In this document: piece after piece, positions 45,115-54,258 of the stretch | How the letters are laid out: each line of letters starts with the position of its first letter | Position numbering within the stretch: the stretch's first letter is position 1 | Source: Chitinophaga pinensis DSM 2588 | GTDB taxonomy: Bacteria > Bacteroidota > Bacteroidia > Chitinophagales > Chitinophagaceae | Length of the DNA stretch: 64,000 nt | Direction of reading: 5' to 3' | Assembly: GCF_000024005.1 (NCBI RefSeq) | Contig: NC_013132.1 | Coordinates: forward strand, 4,706,001-4,770,000 | The notes under the pieces: model-generated | The model's database searches: none | The model's input: only the letters and a program-made list of their open reading frames with translations | Told to the model about the DNA's origin: nothing | Translations under genes and position numbers: made by a program

Positions 45115-46164
45115 ATGAATGTTAGTAAAGACAATGGAAATGCGGCAGGGCAGCGGAAACTGGTAGTCATTGTGGCGATGACCAGGCATATGTTGCTTGA
45201 TTTTACCGGGCCTGCGGATGTATTTACCAATGCTGACAGGTTTTTACAGGCCAGGGGCGCCAACGAGGGATATGAGGTAAGGGTAGTAGCCCCCACCTAT
45301 GATAAAAGAGTGACCACTTCCGCCGGTATTGAGGTGAATTGTCTATACTGCGCAATGGATATACAGACGCCAATTGATACGCTGATCGTTGCGGGAGATG
45401 ACTACTGCCAGTTAACGATTGATGAGTTTACGCCGTTTTACGAGTGGTTATCGGGTATTAATGAACAGAATACCCGTCGGATAGGGTCGGTTTGTGCCGG
45501 CACTTTTGCCCTGGCAAAAGCGGGGCTGTTGGATGGCCGGAAGGCGACTACACACTGGGAGGTAGCGGAAAAATTAAAAGCACAGTATCCGTCGATAGAT
45601 GTACATGGGAATGCGTTTTTTATCCAGGATGGTCATGTGTATACATCGGCTGGTGTGTCTTCGGGAATAGATCTTTCCCTTGCGCTTGTTGAGGAAGACT
45701 ATGGAAAAGAGATTGCTGTGGGGGTGGCACGCCAGCTGGTGTTTTATCTGAGGAGGCCGGGTGTGCAGGCACAATTTGGCAACCTGCTTCCTGTTTATGA
45801 CAATACCAACATCGGACAAAAGCTGAAGCTCTGGCTGAATGAACGGCTTCATGAGCCTGTAGATCTTAACAAGATCGCTGAGAACTTCAACATGAGCGTC
45901 CGTAATCTGACGCGTGTATTGCAAAAGCATACCGGTATGCCTCCTGCAAAATTTATAGAAAAACTGCGGGTAGAGAAGGCCCGCGTATTTCTTGAGGATA
46001 CAGATATGCTGCTGGAGCGGATTGTTGAGCAATGTGGGTTCGGTAATCTGATCACCATGCGACGTATATTTCTGCGGCAACTTGCTATCACTCCTTCAGA
46101 CTACCGCCGCGCTTTTCGTACTTCATTGAAAGATACCGGCGAACACGAACTGTTTCCTGTTTAA
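45115..46164 (+). CDS. GlxA family transcriptional regulator (DJ-1/PfpI + AraC HTH)
   Basis: 349 residues. The N-terminal DJ-1/PfpI-like domain (about 15-190) has MTRHMLLDFTGPADVF and the nucleophile-elbow Cys C127 in GSVCAGTFALAKAG; WEVAEKL follows, as in GlxA proteins. The C-terminal AraC DNA-binding domain (about 235-335) includes IAENFNMSVRNLTRVLQKHT and FGNLITMRRIFLRQLAITPS. These regulators sense small metabolites; the ligand is not known here. It is transcribed from a promoter with almost no leader. The downstream small membrane protein gene is 114 nt away. Confidence 0.92.
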   Translation: MNVSKDNGNAAGQRKLVVIVAMTRHMLLDFTGPADVFTNADRFLQARGANEGYEVRVVAPTYDKRVTTSAGIEVNCLYCAMDIQTPIDTLIVAGDDYCQLTIDEFTPFYEWLSGINEQNTRRIGSVCAGTFALAKAGLLDGRKATTHWEVAEKLKAQYPSIDVHGNAFFIQDGHVYTSAGVSSGIDLSLALVEEDYGKEIAVGVARQLVFYLRRPGVQAQFGNLLPVYDNTNIGQKLKLWLNERLHEPVDLNKIAENFNMSVRNLTRVLQKHTGMPPAKFIEKLRVEKARVFLEDTDMLLERIVEQCGFGNLITMRRIFLRQLAITPSDYRRAFRTSLKDTGEHELFPV

Positions 46165-46278
46165 TGCGCAGCTTATAATGTTGGTGACAAGACCTGCCTG
46201 TTATTGATATGCACGGATACCTGTGTGTGCAGAAGACTATTTGCCTTTCCTATTGTTTCTGAAATAAAATCTCAATAC

Positions 46279-46746
46279 ATGTATTTCGTTTTGTTAGTAC
46301 TGCATTCGCTACTCCGGTGGCTGATGTTGGGAAGTCTTTGCTATGCCATTTACACTGCCTGGCGCGGTGTGAGCCAGCGGCTGCCCTTTACGGAAAGGGC
46401 TAATGCGATCCGCAACTGGACGACAACCATTTCTCATATCCAACTGGTCATCGGAATGACGATTTATATGCTAAGTCCGCTGGTAAACATGAAAATCACC
46501 GGTATGCAGGTGGCGCCATTCGGTGATTATACTTTCTTCAGATACGTGCATATCTCTCTTATGATCCTCGTTATTGTGCTGATAACTATCGGGTCGGCGA
46601 GGGCAAAGAGAATTGCAGGAGATCAGGAAAAGTATCAGGTGATATTAAGATGGTTTCTGATGGCATTGGCCGTCCTATTAATTGCTATCCCATGGCCGTT
46701 TTCTCCTCTTGCGCAACGACCCTGGCTACGTTTTCTTCACATTTAA
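46279..46746 (+). CDS. Four-TM membrane protein, 'cytochrome B'-annotated Bacteroidota family
   Basis: 155 residues from the ATG at 46279; an upstream in-frame start would add a non-hydrophobic, Cys-rich stretch and is rejected. It has about four membrane segments (MYFVLLVLHSLLRWLMLGSL; ISHIQLVIGMTIYML; YVHISLMILVIVLITIG; FLMALAVLLIAIPWPF) with a His in three of them, and ends IPWPFSPLAQRPWLRF. Homologues I recall in Bacteroidota carry the name 'cytochrome B' without proof. Intramembrane histidines could bind haem b. It lies 9 nt before the DUF3817 gene and upstream of the oxidase operon. Confidence 0.65.
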   Translation: MYFVLLVLHSLLRWLMLGSLCYAIYTAWRGVSQRLPFTERANAIRNWTTTISHIQLVIGMTIYMLSPLVNMKITGMQVAPFGDYTFFRYVHISLMILVIVLITIGSARAKRIAGDQEKYQVILRWFLMALAVLLIAIPWPFSPLAQRPWLRFLHI

Positions 46747-46755
46747 GCAATCCGC

Positions 46756-47082
46756 ATGGAATCTTTCTTTAAAACATCTTTAGGCCGTCTCAGGCTTGTA
46801 AGTTATATGGAGGGTATATCGTTGCTGCTACTGGCCGGTATTGCTGTTCCGCTGAAATATTGGGCAGGTGATCCGGTTTTAGTCCGCATCATAGGACCGG
46901 TACACGGCATATTGTTTCTCGTGTTTATTGTGCTGACCCTGAGTGTCGGGGTGGAGCGGCAATGGAGCTTCACAAAGACAACAGTCAGGATTTTAATCTC
47001 CTGTGTCATCCCGTTCGCAACATTCTACGTTGACAAACATATACTAAAAAAGGAAGCGGAGGCAGCATCAAAAAATAAATAA
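46756..47082 (+). CDS. DUF3817 family membrane protein
   Basis: 108 residues with three membrane segments. The DUF3817 features are visible: LGRLRLVSYMEGISLLLLAG, PLKYWAGDPVLVRIIGPVHG, and a final basic tail (DKHILKKEAEAASKNK). Function is unknown; it occurs near respiratory genes in this window. It abuts the oxidase gene: its stop codon ends at 47082 and the next ATG is at 47083. Confidence 0.8.
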   Translation: MESFFKTSLGRLRLVSYMEGISLLLLAGIAVPLKYWAGDPVLVRIIGPVHGILFLVFIVLTLSVGVERQWSFTKTTVRILISCVIPFATFYVDKHILKKEAEAASKNK

Positions 47083-49218
47083 ATGAAACAACATTGGTTA
47101 AAGCGAATACTGTTAACAGCAGCGGTGTTAATGGTGAGTATATATTGTGCGCAGGCGCAGGTAAAGGGAAAAGCTTTCTTTTCACTGGACTCCGCAGCCG
47201 GCTTATTGACATGCTGTTTAATACTGCTGGCGGTAATACTGCAATTAGCATTGTATATGAAGTATCGTTTGCAGAGTGTGTTCAGGTTCCGTAAAGTAAG
47301 ACGTCAGCAATCTTCACATGAAAGCATTACGGGGCATGTCAGCCAATTGAACCGTCATCAGCTGGGGGTATTGCTGCAGCTTAAACAGCGGACTAAAATT
47401 AATATGCTGGTATTGGTTGCGCTGGGATGTAGTCTGTCTAGCCAGGCGCAGGATCTTAAACCGACTAAATTAATGAATCAGACAGGTATTCTGATCACCA
47501 TCATATTGATATTAATTCCGGTGCTGGTCGGCATAGCGTTGATGATTTTCAAACTGAGGAGGGTGATTGATAATTACCGCCGTAAAGTATACCGGGAGGA
47601 CGCCGGCCAGCTGGCGGCTTATCTGGAAAACCTGCATGATTCGGAGATGCTGGATGAATTATCACAACGTAAAACAGCGCTCGATTATTCATTGAATCAT
47701 GAAGAACTGGCAGGGACGCAAGCTGCCGATGATCACAAAGGTTTGTTGAGTGAAGTCAGTAATGAAAATAGCATCAATTTCATTACACGTAAAAAAGCGT
47801 CGGCAGCACGTCCGCCTGTTGATCCTGCATTGGGGAAACTGGTATGCTGGTTTCTGGGTACTGCCACCTTCTGGCTTTTGTTTGGGACAACAGTCGGTGA
47901 GTATGTCGGGATAAAATTTATCAGTCCTGACGTAGATCATGTAAGCTGGCTGAGTTTTGGCAGATTGCGGCCGGTACATACCAATGCTGTTTTCTGGGGA
48001 TGGGCATCACTGGCCATGCTGGGCTTGGGTTATTATGTTGTTCCGAGAGTTAGTAATACGTCAATTGCCAGTCTGAAGAAAGGATGGTATACGCTTATCC
48101 TTGTAAACGCTGCTGTCGTATCGGGTTCCATCTGCCTGATGGCAGGCATCAATAATGCGGGAGGAGAATACAGGGAATACATATGGCCGGTGATGGCATT
48201 GTTTGCCGGCGGTTTGTGTATTACGCTTGTGAACTTCCTGCAGACGATTGCCAGAAGGACGTCCAGGGAAATTTATATATCTAACTGGTACATTGTTTCA
48301 GCAGTCATATTTGCGATCGTCATTGTATTGGTGGCATATTTACCTTTCTGGCAGGACGGTCTCGGAGAAACGATTATTCAGGGGTATTATATGCATCAGG
48401 GCGTGGGCATGTGGTTTATGCTCTTTATGTTAGGTGTTACTTATTACTTCCTGCCACAGCAGCTCAATCGTCCTATCTATTCTTATAGTCTGGGTATACT
48501 GGCTTTCTGGTCACAGATTATTTTCTATACGGTGATCGGTACGCATCATTTTGTGTTCAGTTCTATTCCCTGGTGGCTGCAGACAGTCGCAATTGTTGGC
48601 AGTGCCGGTATGCTGATTCCGGTAACGTCAGGGAGTACTAACTTTTTCATGACTTTCCGTAAGGAATGGCATAAACTGGCCAGTAGTTATACACTTCCTT
48701 TCTTCCTGGTGGGCCTGGTGTTTTATTTCACCGGCTCTATGCAGGGCACTGCGGAAGCATTCCGTTATACCAACCTGATATGGCATTTTACAGACTTTAC
48801 AGTAGCGCATTCGCACATTACAATGTATGGTATTATCACGTTTTTGCTGTGGGCGGCTATCTATACGGTTGTGCCTAGATTAACCGGCAAAGAACCACCC
48901 CAGGTGGCTGTAGGTATTCATTTCTGGATGGCGCTGATCGGACTGTTATTCTATACTGTTCCCTTGATGTATGGCGCTACATACAGGGGGATCATGTGGC
49001 AATCCGGTAAACCATTTATAGATAGTGTGGTATTTATGGCGCCGTACTGGCTATGGCGCGCAATAGGCGGCAGCCTTATGTGGACCGCACACCTTGTGTT
49101 TGCCTACAACATGTATAAGATGTTGCAGGCAAGTGCCGCCCCCGATATAAAAGACGCCGCTTTGAAAAAATTAAGTGAGCAGTATTTAAATGGCTCCATT
49201 TCATTTCCGATTCAATAA
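47083..49218 (+). CDS. cbb3-type cytochrome c oxidase subunit I with N-terminal extension
   Basis: 711 residues. The catalytic part (about 255-700) matches CcoN: haem b ligand H299 in RPVHTNAVFWG, CuB ligands H438 in MHQGVGMW and H488-H489 in GTHHF, haem ligands H576 and H578 in VAHSHITMYG, and the conserved PIYSYSLG segment that carries the active-site Tyr of cbb3 enzymes. The first about 230 residues are extra and contain two signal-like units each followed by a membrane segment and a basic stretch (CAQAQ...FRFRK, then SSQAQ...VIDNYRRK), suggesting an internal duplication, then a charged linker. It reduces O2 at low oxygen. It is first in the oxidase operon, 5 nt before the cytochrome c gene. 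Confidence 0.9.
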   Translation: MKQHWLKRILLTAAVLMVSIYCAQAQVKGKAFFSLDSAAGLLTCCLILLAVILQLALYMKYRLQSVFRFRKVRRQQSSHESITGHVSQLNRHQLGVLLQLKQRTKINMLVLVALGCSLSSQAQDLKPTKLMNQTGILITIILILIPVLVGIALMIFKLRRVIDNYRRKVYREDAGQLAAYLENLHDSEMLDELSQRKTALDYSLNHEELAGTQAADDHKGLLSEVSNENSINFITRKKASAARPPVDPALGKLVCWFLGTATFWLLFGTTVGEYVGIKFISPDVDHVSWLSFGRLRPVHTNAVFWGWASLAMLGLGYYVVPRVSNTSIASLKKGWYTLILVNAAVVSGSICLMAGINNAGGEYREYIWPVMALFAGGLCITLVNFLQTIARRTSREIYISNWYIVSAVIFAIVIVLVAYLPFWQDGLGETIIQGYYMHQGVGMWFMLFMLGVTYYFLPQQLNRPIYSYSLGILAFWSQIIFYTVIGTHHFVFSSIPWWLQTVAIVGSAGMLIPVTSGSTNFFMTFRKEWHKLASSYTLPFFLVGLVFYFTGSMQGTAEAFRYTNLIWHFTDFTVAHSHITMYGIITFLLWAAIYTVVPRLTGKEPPQVAVGIHFWMALIGLLFYTVPLMYGATYRGIMWQSGKPFIDSVVFMAPYWLWRAIGGSLMWTAHLVFAYNMYKMLQASAAPDIKDAALKKLSEQYLNGSISFPIQ

Positions 49219-49223
49219 ACGCT

Positions 49224-50219
49224 ATGGAACTGTTCGATAATCATAAGACACTATACAGCACGGCATTGGGATTGTTTTTAGTGCTCACCCTCGGTGTGGC
49301 CATATTACCTGCCATTTCAAATGAGCAGAACAATGCGCCGTTACCAGATGCACCGGTGCTCAGCGAAGATGCTGTAAAAGGAAAGGCTTTGTTTGTGGCA
49401 AACGGATGTGTGGCCTGTCATACGCAACAGGTGCGCAATGTAGAAATGGACAAGATATGGGGCGGGCGACCGGGTATTGCGGCCGATTATGCTGATAACC
49501 ATCGTACCGACCTGTTACATAATACGGCTACATTAATGGGCACGGAACGTACAGGACCGGATCTCACAAATGTAGGCAAGCGTCAACCTTCCCGGGACTG
49601 GCAGCTGGTACATCTTTTTAATCCGAGGACGGTTGTAGAGCAGTCAATCATGCCCGCTTACAGCTGGTTATTTACAATCAAAGATTCAGTACAGGAAGGG
49701 GATGTAGTGGTGAATGTGCCGGAGGCATTCCTAACGTCAACACATCAGAAAGTAGTGGCTACCAGAGAGGCATTACAGTTAGTAGCGTATCTGCAATCCT
49801 TACAACAGGTGCAGCTACCAGATGGAAAGAATCCGTTGTTTCTCTATAAACGGGAGCAGGTGGCAGGCAATAAAGAGGGTGCTGTGGAGGAATTCGATGG
49901 GGCCGCATTATACGCTAATAATTGCCAGAGTTGCCATCAGCCCAATGGTGAAGGTCTGAAAGGTGCATTCCCGCCCTTAAAAGGCAGTAAAATAGTCTTA
50001 AATGACGATCCTGAGTTAATGGTGGATATCATCATGAATGGTTATAGTGGCAGGGTACAGGAAGGCTTCGGGGAAATGCCGGCTGTTGGTACACTGAACA
50101 AATTAAGCGCCGGCGAAGTGGCGGCTATTATGAATCATGAAAGAAGTTCGTGGGGGAATAACGGTCGTAAAGTAACCGAAGCGCAAGTGAAAGCTATCAT
50201 GGAAAAGGTAAAAAAGTAA
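49224..50219 (+). CDS. CcoO-like dihaem cytochrome c subunit
   Basis: 331 residues with an N-terminal membrane anchor (YSTALGLFLVLTLGVAILPA) and two haem c sites: C62-V-A-C65-H66 and C234-Q-S-C237-H238. The first half resembles CcoO (NGCVACHTQQVRN, GTERTGPDLTNVGKR, NPRTVVEQSIMPAYSWLF); the second half is a separate class I cytochrome c domain (GAALYANNCQSCHQPNGEGL, GEMPAVGTL) as in CcoP. So CcoO and part of CcoP appear fused, which explains why no separate ccoP is present. It passes electrons from soluble cytochrome c to the oxidase. Confidence 0.88.
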   Translation: MELFDNHKTLYSTALGLFLVLTLGVAILPAISNEQNNAPLPDAPVLSEDAVKGKALFVANGCVACHTQQVRNVEMDKIWGGRPGIAADYADNHRTDLLHNTATLMGTERTGPDLTNVGKRQPSRDWQLVHLFNPRTVVEQSIMPAYSWLFTIKDSVQEGDVVVNVPEAFLTSTHQKVVATREALQLVAYLQSLQQVQLPDGKNPLFLYKREQVAGNKEGAVEEFDGAALYANNCQSCHQPNGEGLKGAFPPLKGSKIVLNDDPELMVDIIMNGYSGRVQEGFGEMPAVGTLNKLSAGEVAAIMNHERSSWGNNGRKVTEAQVKAIMEKVKK

Positions 50220-50229
50220 TAAAACTGAT

Positions 50230-50487
50230 ATGAAAAGAACTTGCCTCTTTATGGTGATGCTGTTTTCCAGTTACGCAGCGCTGGCATGTCCGGCATGTGA
50301 AAAGCAGCAGCCAAAAATATTACGGGGAATCACCCATGGAACAGGACCTGAAAGCCAATGGGACTATGTGATTATTGTAGTGACGGTGGTGTTTGTATTA
50401 ATAACCTTGTTTTTGTCTGTCAAATGGCTGATTCGTCCTGATGAGTCTATGCAGGGGCATATTAAAACAAGTATCATAAATCATTGA
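50230..50487 (+). CDS. Small membrane protein of the oxidase operon
   Basis: 85 residues: cleavable signal peptide ending ALA, then CPACEKQQP with a CxxC pair, a short periplasmic part, one membrane helix (YVIIVVTVVFVLITLFLSVKW) and a polar tail. It sits 10 nt after the cytochrome gene. The single helix position is like CcoQ or CcoH accessory subunits, but the CxxC pair in the periplasm is unusual for these and could take part in metal or haem delivery. I do not recognise a named family. Confidence 0.6.
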   Translation: MKRTCLFMVMLFSSYAALACPACEKQQPKILRGITHGTGPESQWDYVIIVVTVVFVLITLFLSVKWLIRPDESMQGHIKTSIINH

Positions 50488-50491
50488 TCAT

Positions 50492-50902
50492 ATGAAAGAT
50501 CATAGTACCGTCTTCATCTTTATCGATGATGATACAACACCGGCTGCAGCGTTACAGACGCCAGTACAGTTTAAACTTGATACCAACAAACTGACCGACG
50601 GCATACATACCCTGAAAATTGTGAGTAAGGATCCTGCAGGTAAAGAAGGTATCAGGGTGATACCTTTTGAAGTGCGTAACGGACCTGCCGTTGCGGTAGA
50701 AGGGATTAAAGAGAATGCTGTCGTCGATGGTATCGTGCCATTAATGATCAATGCATATGGGAAAGGTGATCAGCAATCTTTTATCATAACGGGAAGCGAG
50801 ACGCCACAGAGTATCCCTTTCTGGATATATGTGCTGATCATCAGCTTCGGCGCCTGGGCAATGTACTATCTGATTACTTCTGTTGCAGTAAAGCTTGTGT
50901 AA
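50492..50902 (+). CDS. Ig-like membrane-anchored protein of the oxidase operon
   Basis: 136 residues, 4 nt after the previous gene. Residues about 20-95 look like a bacterial Ig-like fold (LTDGIHTLKIVSKDPAGKEG, GIKENAVVDGIVPLMINAYG), followed by one C-terminal membrane helix (FWIYVLIISFGAWAMYYLI). No haem motif. The role is unknown; its position suggests an accessory to the oxidase, similar to Ig-like segments found with cytochrome c oxidase genes of other Bacteroidota. A 180-nt gap with two small GC hairpins (about 50972-51004) separates it from the next gene. Confidence 0.55.
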   Translation: MKDHSTVFIFIDDDTTPAAALQTPVQFKLDTNKLTDGIHTLKIVSKDPAGKEGIRVIPFEVRNGPAVAVEGIKENAVVDGIVPLMINAYGKGDQQSFIITGSETPQSIPFWIYVLIISFGAWAMYYLITSVAVKLV

Positions 50903-51082
50903 AGAACGATAGCGTAGTTGTGTTGAATTATAGTTAAATCATGGTCTAGCCCGATAGATACATTGAATGACTCAGCCCGAAACCGGGCAGGTTCTCCTGC
51001 CTGGTGTTATTTTACAGCTGGTATAGCGGATGTGCAGGTGAACAGTGTAGGGGGATTTTATTTGAGGTTTTAGAAACAGATT

Positions 51083-54000
51083 ATGTTAAAGAAAGTCTTT
51101 TTTTCGACGAGGACGATGGGGGTGTTGCTGATCGTATTTGCTTTTGCAATGGCATGGGCAACATTCATTGAGAATGATTTCGGCACACCGGCAGCAAAGG
51201 AGCTCGTGTATAATTCCTGGTGGTTTGAATGGGTGATGATTTTGCTGGTGGTTAACTTTTTGGGCAATATTGTGCGATATAAACTTTATAGAAGCAATAA
51301 GTGGTCTTTGCTCGTTTTTCATATTGCCTTTTTGTTTATGTTCCTGGGAGGGGCGGTTACCCGTTATCTGAGCTTTGAAGGAACTATGCATATTCGCGAA
51401 GGGCAGCTGGAGAATAAGGTTATTTCTGAAGCGACCTTTTTTAAGACGCAGATATCCAGGGGGAATCAGACACAGGAATATCCTTTCACGAAAGCCGCGT
51501 TTCTACCTGCGAACACACCGGGCGTCTTTAGCTTGTTTCGGCGTCCTTTTAAAGCGACTTATGATTTTTACGGTGAGAAAGTCACAATGCGTATGCTGGA
51601 TTTTATTCCGAGAGCGCAGGATTCTGTAATGGCGGCTGCCGGAGCTTCAATGTTGCTGCACCTGGTCACGATAGAGGATGGTAGTCGCAAGAACATTTAT
51701 ATACCAGCAGGGGAAAGCAGGACTTTGCAGGGCGTGGATGTTGGATTTGAAAAAGCTGTGCCAGATGGTATAGCGATAAGTATGAACAGCGGGCGCTTAT
51801 CCATTCAATCAGCACTGGCTGCACGTTATCGGGTGATGGCTACGGGACAGACTGATTCTGTCAGTATGGTCAACTGGAAGGACGCGTTTCATTTACGCGC
51901 CTTGTATAATTTTAGTACAGGATTGTTATTGGTCGTGCCGGAAATGCCGCGTAAGGGCAGGATTGTATATTATGAAGGGGATCTGAAGAAAAATACAGCT
52001 GATCCGGATCTGACAGTGATGGAAATTGGTGTCAGGGACGCGCGTGATACCGTTTCGTTTTATGGTGGCAGGGGATTTACCGGTTTTCAGACGAGTGTTG
52101 TATTGAAGGATATGAGGATTGACATGGGATATGGTTCCCGGTATTATTATACGCCGTTTTATATCCACCTTGATAAATTCAAGCTTGGAAAATATCCTGG
52201 TAGTAATGCACCTTCTTCATTTTCTTCGGAGGTGACAGTCAATGATGCTGGTCGTCTGACACCCTATGATATTTACATGAATCATACGCTGGATTATGGC
52301 GGTTTCCGTTTTTTTCAAAGTAGTTATGATACTGATGAAAAGGGGACGATATTATCCGTCAATCATGATGTAACCGGGACGAGTCTGACTTATATAGGTT
52401 ATGTGCTATTGTTTGCAGGTATGTTTTTTACGCTGTTCTGGAAGGGGACGCGGTTTCATGTTTTACGGCAACAGTTAAGGAGTGCTTCTTCGATGAAAGT
52501 ATTGATCGTATTGGCTGTCGGTCTGTTATGCGGAGGGGCGGTCTATGCACAGCCGGTACCAGGAAATGTACCCGATAAAGTGCATGCTGCAGCATTTGGC
52601 TACCTGGCGGTCCAGAATATCGATGGCAGGATTGAACCTGTGAACACGCTGGCATTGGAAATACTCAGGAAACTGTATCGTCATGACAGCTATTATGCAT
52701 TTGATGCCAACCAGTTTTTATTGGCGGTAACGACTAACCCGGCAGAATGGTTGAATGTGCCGCTGATAAAAGTAAATGAACGGGGAGGGAAAGCGCTTTT
52801 GAATCGTACACAGGCAAATGCGCAGGGATTGACAACTATTATGCATCTCCTTACTGTGGATACGGCAGGAGAGGCGCATTTTTTACTGGAACAGGAGTAT
52901 ACCAATGCGTTTGCGAGAAGGGCCGCTGATCAGGATAACTACGATAAGGAGGTGATTGAGCTGAACGATAAGATGCAGGTTGTTCAAATGCTGTTGAGCG
53001 GGACGTATCTGCGAATTTTGCCAATTCGCGGAGATAGTAACAATACCTGGACATCTGTCAGTCTGGTACAGGCGCCACAGAACAAAGGCGAGGAATTGGT
53101 GATGACCTATTTTCAGGCCATTCAACATGCGCGGAGACATGGTAACTGGAACAAAGCGGACCAGGTGTTAGAACAGCTTAGAATATTGCAGCGTTCGGCG
53201 GGGGCAGCAGTCATGCCTTCGCAGACGAAGCTGGATTGGGAAGTCAGGTTTAACTCCTGGAACCTGTTTTTTAAATTGATGCTGTTATACGCAGTGATTG
53301 GAACCATACTGTTGTGTGTATCGTTTGCAGCTATGTTTAAATGGAGCAAAGTACTGCGATATGTTATCCGGACTTTGATCGCGTTGTTGGTGGTAGCCGC
53401 TTTGTTACAAACATGCGGTCTGGTAGTACGATGGTATATTTCCGGTCATGCGCCGTGGAGTAATGGCTATGAAGCGGTGATGTTTATCAGTCTTATTGGT
53501 CTTGTGTCGGGATTGCTTTTGTACCGTAATGGTAATTCCTATATTCCTGCTGCGGGCGCCTTGATTGCTGTCATTTTAATGGGTTTTGCGCATGGCGGTG
53601 CGCAGATGAATCCGCAGATAACGCCATTGGTACCTGTTCTGAAATCCTATTGGCTGATGATTCATGTGGCTATCATTACCGCCAGCTATGGGTTCCTGGG
53701 ACTCAGCGCATTATTAGGCATGTTTGTATTACTGCTGCATATTGTCAACAATCCAGTAAGGAGATACTTTATAGAAAAGTCGTTACGGGAACTTACTATT
53801 GTTAATGAGCTGTCGATGATTATCGGCATATTCATGCTTACCTGCGGTACCTTTTTAGGTGGGATGTGGGCCAATGAAAGCTGGGGTCGTTATTGGAGCT
53901 GGGATCCAAAAGAGACCTGGGCCTTTATTTCTGTTATCGTATATGCTTTTGTGCTTCACATAAGGCTTATACCAGGTATGCAAAGCAAATTCCTGTTCAA

Positions 54001-54247
54001 TTTCCTGTCTGTGGTGTCGTTCTCTACCGTAATCATGACATACTTTGGGGTCAACTACTATCTGTCAGGTTTGCATTCGTATGCAAAAGGGGATCCAATG
54101 CCAGTACCTTCCTGGATATACCTATCGTTGGCAACGGTAGCGTTTGTATCGCTGGCGGCTTTGTTCAGATATAGACGTTTAGGTCGTGCATTGGGACGCA
54201 TGCAGGAAAATAAGTCTGCTAACATTTCAAATAAATATTTACAATAA
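51083..54247 (+). CDS. Cytochrome c biogenesis protein, ResB-CcsA fusion
   Basis: 1054 residues. The N-terminal half is ResB/CcsB-like (membrane segments in MGVLLIVFAFAMAWATFIEN, WVMILLVVNFLGNIVRY, large periplasmic region, another segment near 455-475). The C-terminal about 250 residues are CcsA with the haem-handling WWD motif W934-G-R-Y-W-S-W-D-P-K-E and flanking His residues (MIHVAIITASYGFLG, FVLHIRLIPGM). System II haem ligation needs both parts, and the fused form is usual in Bacteroidota. It matures the c-type cytochromes encoded just upstream, so oxidase and maturation genes form one functional cluster. Confidence 0.93.
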   Translation: MLKKVFFSTRTMGVLLIVFAFAMAWATFIENDFGTPAAKELVYNSWWFEWVMILLVVNFLGNIVRYKLYRSNKWSLLVFHIAFLFMFLGGAVTRYLSFEGTMHIREGQLENKVISEATFFKTQISRGNQTQEYPFTKAAFLPANTPGVFSLFRRPFKATYDFYGEKVTMRMLDFIPRAQDSVMAAAGASMLLHLVTIEDGSRKNIYIPAGESRTLQGVDVGFEKAVPDGIAISMNSGRLSIQSALAARYRVMATGQTDSVSMVNWKDAFHLRALYNFSTGLLLVVPEMPRKGRIVYYEGDLKKNTADPDLTVMEIGVRDARDTVSFYGGRGFTGFQTSVVLKDMRIDMGYGSRYYYTPFYIHLDKFKLGKYPGSNAPSSFSSEVTVNDAGRLTPYDIYMNHTLDYGGFRFFQSSYDTDEKGTILSVNHDVTGTSLTYIGYVLLFAGMFFTLFWKGTRFHVLRQQLRSASSMKVLIVLAVGLLCGGAVYAQPVPGNVPDKVHAAAFGYLAVQNIDGRIEPVNTLALEILRKLYRHDSYYAFDANQFLLAVTTNPAEWLNVPLIKVNERGGKALLNRTQANAQGLTTIMHLLTVDTAGEAHFLLEQEYTNAFARRAADQDNYDKEVIELNDKMQVVQMLLSGTYLRILPIRGDSNNTWTSVSLVQAPQNKGEELVMTYFQAIQHARRHGNWNKADQVLEQLRILQRSAGAAVMPSQTKLDWEVRFNSWNLFFKLMLLYAVIGTILLCVSFAAMFKWSKVLRYVIRTLIALLVVAALLQTCGLVVRWYISGHAPWSNGYEAVMFISLIGLVSGLLLYRNGNSYIPAAGALIAVILMGFAHGGAQMNPQITPLVPVLKSYWLMIHVAIITASYGFLGLSALLGMFVLLLHIVNNPVRRYFIEKSLRELTIVNELSMIIGIFMLTCGTFLGGMWANESWGRYWSWDPKETWAFISVIVYAFVLHIRLIPGMQSKFLFNFLSVVSFSTVIMTYFGVNYYLSGLHSYAKGDPMPVPSWIYLSLATVAFVSLAALFRYRRLGRALGRMQENKSANISNKYLQ

Positions 54248-54258
54248 AAACTAACAAC

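Noticed and set aside
47083..49218. Nitric oxide reductase (NorB) instead of a cbb3 oxidase
   Set aside because: The RPVHTN, THH and PIYSYS segments fit CcoN; the partner is a CcoO-like cytochrome, and no NorC-type protein is present.
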